Shown one piece after another: positions 61,391-64,000 of a stretch of 64,000 nt of DNA. Origin of the DNA: Streptomyces sp. CB00316. GTDB lineage: Bacteria > Actinomycetota > Actinomycetes > Streptomycetales > Streptomycetaceae. The stretch covers positions 620,001 to 684,000 of the forward strand of contig NZ_LIXI01000003.1 in NCBI RefSeq assembly GCF_001905595.1, read 5' to 3'. The notes under the pieces are model-generated. The model did not search any database, had not been told where the DNA came from, and saw only the letters and a program-made list of their open reading frames with translations. Made by a program: the position numbers and the translations under genes. The first letter of the stretch is position 1. Each line of letters starts with the position of its first letter.

Positions 61391-61954
61391 ATGGCCACCA
61401 CCGATCTCGGCAACCGCCGGATCCTGGCGATCGTCACCAACTACGGGGTCGAGCAGGACGAGCTCGTCGTCCCCGTGAAGCACCTGCGCGACAACGGGGC
61501 CCAGGTCAGTGTGGCGGCGGTCTCCGGCGACGAGATCCGCACCCTCGTGGGCGACCGCGCCCCCGGGGACACCGTGCGGCCCGACCTCACGCTGGCGGAC
61601 GTCGACCCCGCCGCGTACGACCTCCTGCTCGTCCCGGGCGGCACGCTCAACGCCGACACCCTGCGCCTCCAGGACGCCTCCACCCGGATCGTCAGCTCGT
61701 TCGCGGCCTCCGGCCGGCCCGTCGCGGCCATCTGCCACGGCCCGTGGGCGCTCATCGAGGGCGGCTACGTCCAGGGCAAGACCCTGACCTCGTACGCGTC
61801 CCTGAAGACCGACATCACCAACGCCGGCGGCTCCTGGGTCGACAAGTCGGTCGTCCGCGACGACGAGGGCGGCTGGCCGCTGATCACGTCGCGGAACCCC
61901 GACGACCTGAAGGACTTCCTCCGCGAGATCGACGCGGCCCTCACCGAGTCCTGA
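61391..61954 (+). CDS. DJ-1/PfpI-family protein
   Basis: 187 aa. The nucleophile elbow AICHGPWALIEGG puts Cys115 in the usual place, followed by the family residues TSYASLKTDITNAGGSW. PfpI-type proteins act as peptidases, glyoxalases or stress deglycases. GAAAGGAG is about 8 bases before the ATG. A hairpin follows the gene. Confidence 0.9.
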   Translation: MATTDLGNRRILAIVTNYGVEQDELVVPVKHLRDNGAQVSVAAVSGDEIRTLVGDRAPGDTVRPDLTLADVDPAAYDLLLVPGGTLNADTLRLQDASTRIVSSFAASGRPVAAICHGPWALIEGGYVQGKTLTSYASLKTDITNAGGSWVDKSVVRDDEGGWPLITSRNPDDLKDFLREIDAALTES

Positions 61955-61961
61955 CGCACGC

Positions 61962-62001
61962 CCGACGGCCTCCGTTCGCGTACCGCGGCGGGGGCCGTCG
62001 G
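61962..62001 (+). terminator. hairpin terminator after the PfpI gene
   Basis: CCGACGGCC and GGCCGTCGG, perfect 9-bp arms, 22-nt loop with further GC pairing, 7 bp after the stop. Confidence 0.65.
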
Positions 62002-62135
62002 CACGTCCGCGTACGCAGGGGGTGCAGGGCGGCAATAGGGCCACCGCGCACTTACCGGCCGGGACGCGCACGCGGTATCCAGGAGACAGGCTGCCGGTAA
62101 GAAGCTCCTGAAGCGGGCCGACCCGAGGAGGGCCC

Positions 62136-63218
62136 ATGGATGCCCCGACCGTGACCACGGCCGACACGGACGTGATGGACACACCTCAGGAAGACCCGAC
62201 CGTACACATCCTCTGGATCAACGCGGGGCTGAGCTGCGACGGGGACTCGGTCTCCCTCACCGCCGCCACCCAGCCGAGCATCGAGGAACTCGCTCTCGGC
62301 GCCCTGCCCGGTCTGCCCAAGGTGGCGGTCCACTGGCCCCTCATCGACTACGAGTGCGGACCCGTCCAGGGCGCCGACAACTTCGTGGAATGGTTCTTCA
62401 AGGCCGACCGGGGCGAACTGGAACCCTTCGTCCTGGTGGTCGAGGGCTCCATCCCGAACGAGCGCATCAAGCCCGAGGGCTACTGGTGCGGCTTCGGCGA
62501 CGACCCCGAGACCGGTCAGCCGATCACCACCAGCGAGTGGCTGGACCGACTCACCCCCAAAGCCCTCGCGGTCGTCGCCATCGGCACCTGCGCCACCTAC
62601 GGCGGCATCCACGCGATGGCGGGCAACCCCACCGGAGCCATGGGCGTACCCGACTACCTGGGCTGGGAGTGGAAGTCGAAGGCGGGTATCCCGATCGTCT
62701 GCATCCCCGGCTGCCCCGTCCATCCCGACAACGCCTCCGAGACCCTGCTGTACCTGCTCTACCAGGCCGCCGGCGCCGCGCCCATGATTCCGCTGGACGA
62801 GGAGCTGCGGCCCACTTGGCTGTTCGGCGCCACCGTCCACGAGGGCTGTGACCGGGCGGGCTACTACGAGCAGGGCCAGTTCGCCGACGAGTACGGCTCC
62901 CCGCAGTGCCTGGTCAAGCTCGGCTGCTGGGGCCCGGTCGTCAAGTGCAACGTACCCAAGCGCGGCTGGATCAACGGCGTCGGCGGCTGCCCCAACGTCG
63001 GCGGCATCTGCATCGCCTGCACGATGCCGGGCTTCCCCGACAAGTTCATGCCGTTCATGGACGAGCCACCCGGCGGCCACGTCTCGGCCGCGGCGAGCGG
63101 GATCTACGGCTCCGTCGTCCGCCGGCTGCGCAGCTTCACCGTGAAGACGGCCGACAAGGAACCGAAGTGGCGGACCAAGACCGACACCATCAAGACCGGC
63201 TACCGGCCGCCCTGGTGA
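62136..63218 (+). CDS. hhyS: [NiFe] hydrogenase small subunit, group 1h (high-affinity)
   Basis: 360 aa. The subunit carries the Fe-S relay. The proximal-cluster motif reads LSCDGDSVS: where other group 1 hydrogenases have CxxC, Cys34 is followed by Asp37, the 3Cys-1Asp coordination known for oxygen-insensitive group 1h enzymes. GTCATYGG and CIPGCPVHP follow, and the late C-terminal cysteines include GCWGPVVKCNVPKRGW and GGCPNVGGICIACTMPG. No Tat signal is seen, as in this group. GAGGAGGG precedes the ATG. These enzymes scavenge atmospheric hydrogen during sporulation in Streptomyces. Confidence 0.93.
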   Translation: MDAPTVTTADTDVMDTPQEDPTVHILWINAGLSCDGDSVSLTAATQPSIEELALGALPGLPKVAVHWPLIDYECGPVQGADNFVEWFFKADRGELEPFVLVVEGSIPNERIKPEGYWCGFGDDPETGQPITTSEWLDRLTPKALAVVAIGTCATYGGIHAMAGNPTGAMGVPDYLGWEWKSKAGIPIVCIPGCPVHPDNASETLLYLLYQAAGAAPMIPLDEELRPTWLFGATVHEGCDRAGYYEQGQFADEYGSPQCLVKLGCWGPVVKCNVPKRGWINGVGGCPNVGGICIACTMPGFPDKFMPFMDEPPGGHVSAAASGIYGSVVRRLRSFTVKTADKEPKWRTKTDTIKTGYRPPW

Positions 63219-63295
63219 CCCGGACCCCCGGCGATCCCGGGGAGCCGTAGGCCAGGACGGGCAGCGACGACCCACCAGAAAGGCGGCGCGGGACC

Positions 63296-64000
63296 ATGGC
63301 GACTGCGACCGGCAAACACGCCGTCGACGCTGACGGCCTCATGGAGATGTCGTGGGACCCGATCACGCGCATCGTCGGCAGCCTCGGCATCCACACGAAG
63401 ATCGACTTCGCCGCGAAGCGGGTCGCGGAGTGCTACAGCACCTCGTCGATCTTCCGCGGCTACAGCGTCTTCATGAAGGGCAAGGACCCCCGCGACGCCC
63501 ACTTCATCACCAGTCGCATCTGCGGCATCTGCGGTGACAACCACGCCACCTGTTCCGTCTACGCGCAGAACATGGCGTACGGCGTGGCGCCCCCGCACCT
63601 CGGCGAGTGGATCATCAACCTCGGTGAGGCCGCCGAGTACATGTTCGACCACAACATCTTCCAGGAGAACCTGGTCGGCGTGGACTACTGCGAGCGGATG
63701 GTCGCCGAGACCAACCCCGGCGTCCTCGAACTCGCGACACGCACCGAGGCCCCGCACGCCGCCGACCACGGCTACCGCACCATCGCCGACATCATGCGCT
63801 CACTGAACCCGCTGGAAGGCGAGTTCTACCGCGAGGCGCTCCAGGTCAGCCGCTACACCCGCGAAATGTTCTGCCTGATGGAGGGCCGCCATGTGCACCC
63901 CTCCACGCTCTACCCGGGCGGTGTCGGCACGGTCGCCACGATCCAGCTCTTCACCGACTACCTCACCCGCCTCACCCGCTACGTGGAGTTCATGAAGCGG
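63296..64000 (+). CDS. hhyL: [NiFe] hydrogenase large subunit, group 1h (partial, runs off window)
   Basis: 235 codons of the catalytic subunit are visible. The L1 motif is SRICGICGDNHATC, with Cys76 and Cys79 binding the Ni-Fe centre; the C-terminal DPCxxCxxH pair lies beyond the window. RIVGSLGIHTKIDF and GYSVFMKGKDPRDAHFIT are typical of group 1h. The ATG follows an AGAAAGGCGGCG stretch. The gene lies 77 bp behind the small subunit and is almost surely cotranscribed. Maturation genes (hypA-F) should follow outside the window. Confidence 0.93.
   Translation, partial: MATATGKHAVDADGLMEMSWDPITRIVGSLGIHTKIDFAAKRVAECYSTSSIFRGYSVFMKGKDPRDAHFITSRICGICGDNHATCSVYAQNMAYGVAPPHLGEWIINLGEAAEYMFDHNIFQENLVGVDYCERMVAETNPGVLELATRTEAPHAADHGYRTIADIMRSLNPLEGEFYREALQVSRYTREMFCLMEGRHVHPSTLYPGGVGTVATIQLFTDYLTRLTRYVEFMKR

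Noticed and set aside
62136..64000. Hydrogenase as an F420-reducing or bidirectional enzyme
   Set aside because: The Asp-containing proximal motif and the large-subunit L1 sequence fit group 1h, not groups 3a-3d.

Overview
The window is high-GC actinobacterial chromosomal DNA. A chaplin, a MelC1/MelC2 tyrosinase pair, a phenolic-lipid (srs-type) operon, many GTG starts and many ATGA/GTGA overlaps point to Streptomyces; the srs operon and the form of the tyrosinase suggest an S. griseus-like relative (inference). Genes are dense. I see no tRNA, rRNA, CRISPR array, insertion sequence or prophage.

Layout. 1-2850: a cytochrome P450 cut by the window edge, divergent from the tyrosinase pair. 2917-3213: a chaplin. 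3353-12959: an eight-gene leftward exopolysaccharide cluster with glycosyltransferases, an initiating sugar-phosphate transferase, a Wzy-like ligase/polymerase, a MurJ/Wzx-like flippase, a deacetylase, a Wzz-like chain-length protein and a GNAT/FemAB-fold protein. 13306-16136: an isochorismatase-like hydrolase, then a polyprenyl diphosphate synthase coupled to a TPR protein. 16374-21860: a VOC protein and an OpuC/ProU-type osmoprotectant ABC system whose ATPase lies apart on the other strand. 22005-24918: a proline iminopeptidase-like hydrolase, a rhodanese and a probably leaderless XRE-cupin regulator. 25046-28313: a quinone oxidoreductase and two acyl-CoA dehydrogenases, closed by a strong terminator. 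28395-33541: a nikABCDE-type ABC operon behind a Nur-like box. 33795-39241: a PLC-like phosphodiesterase, small proteins, a HhH-GPD DNA repair protein and an aromatic-acid-exporter-like protein. 39330-45259: a PHP-domain protein, a membrane-bound XRE regulator apparently split by a frameshift at a C8 tract, a secreted protein and a large GAF/PAS/SpoIIE phosphatase. 45276-51534: FprA-type ferredoxin reductase, a LysM/SLT cell-wall protein behind a c-di-AMP (ydaO) riboswitch, cholesterol oxidase, an AhpD-like protein and an NAD(P)-binding protein. 51781-55369: a UbiA prenyltransferase divergent from srsABC. 55528-61954: an MFS exporter, VOC, DUF6221, DoxX, cold-shock protein, several tiny conserved proteins, a YbdK-type ligase and a PfpI protein. 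62136-64000: small and (partial) large subunits of a high-affinity group 1h [NiFe] hydrogenase.

Links. The Nur-controlled nickel importer could supply the hydrogenase about 30 kb away. The polyprenyl synthase could feed the UbiA enzyme beside srsABC, but they are 37 kb apart and this is only a hypothesis. The exopolysaccharide cluster carries most of a Wzx/Wzy-type assembly line. No wholly unknown multi-gene system stands out; the most interesting points are regulatory (Nur box, c-di-AMP riboswitch overlapping the SD, palindrome on a leaderless promoter, orphan operators, short leader ORFs) and architectural (F420-fold/hemerythrin fusion, frameshifted regulator, UbiA next to srsABC).
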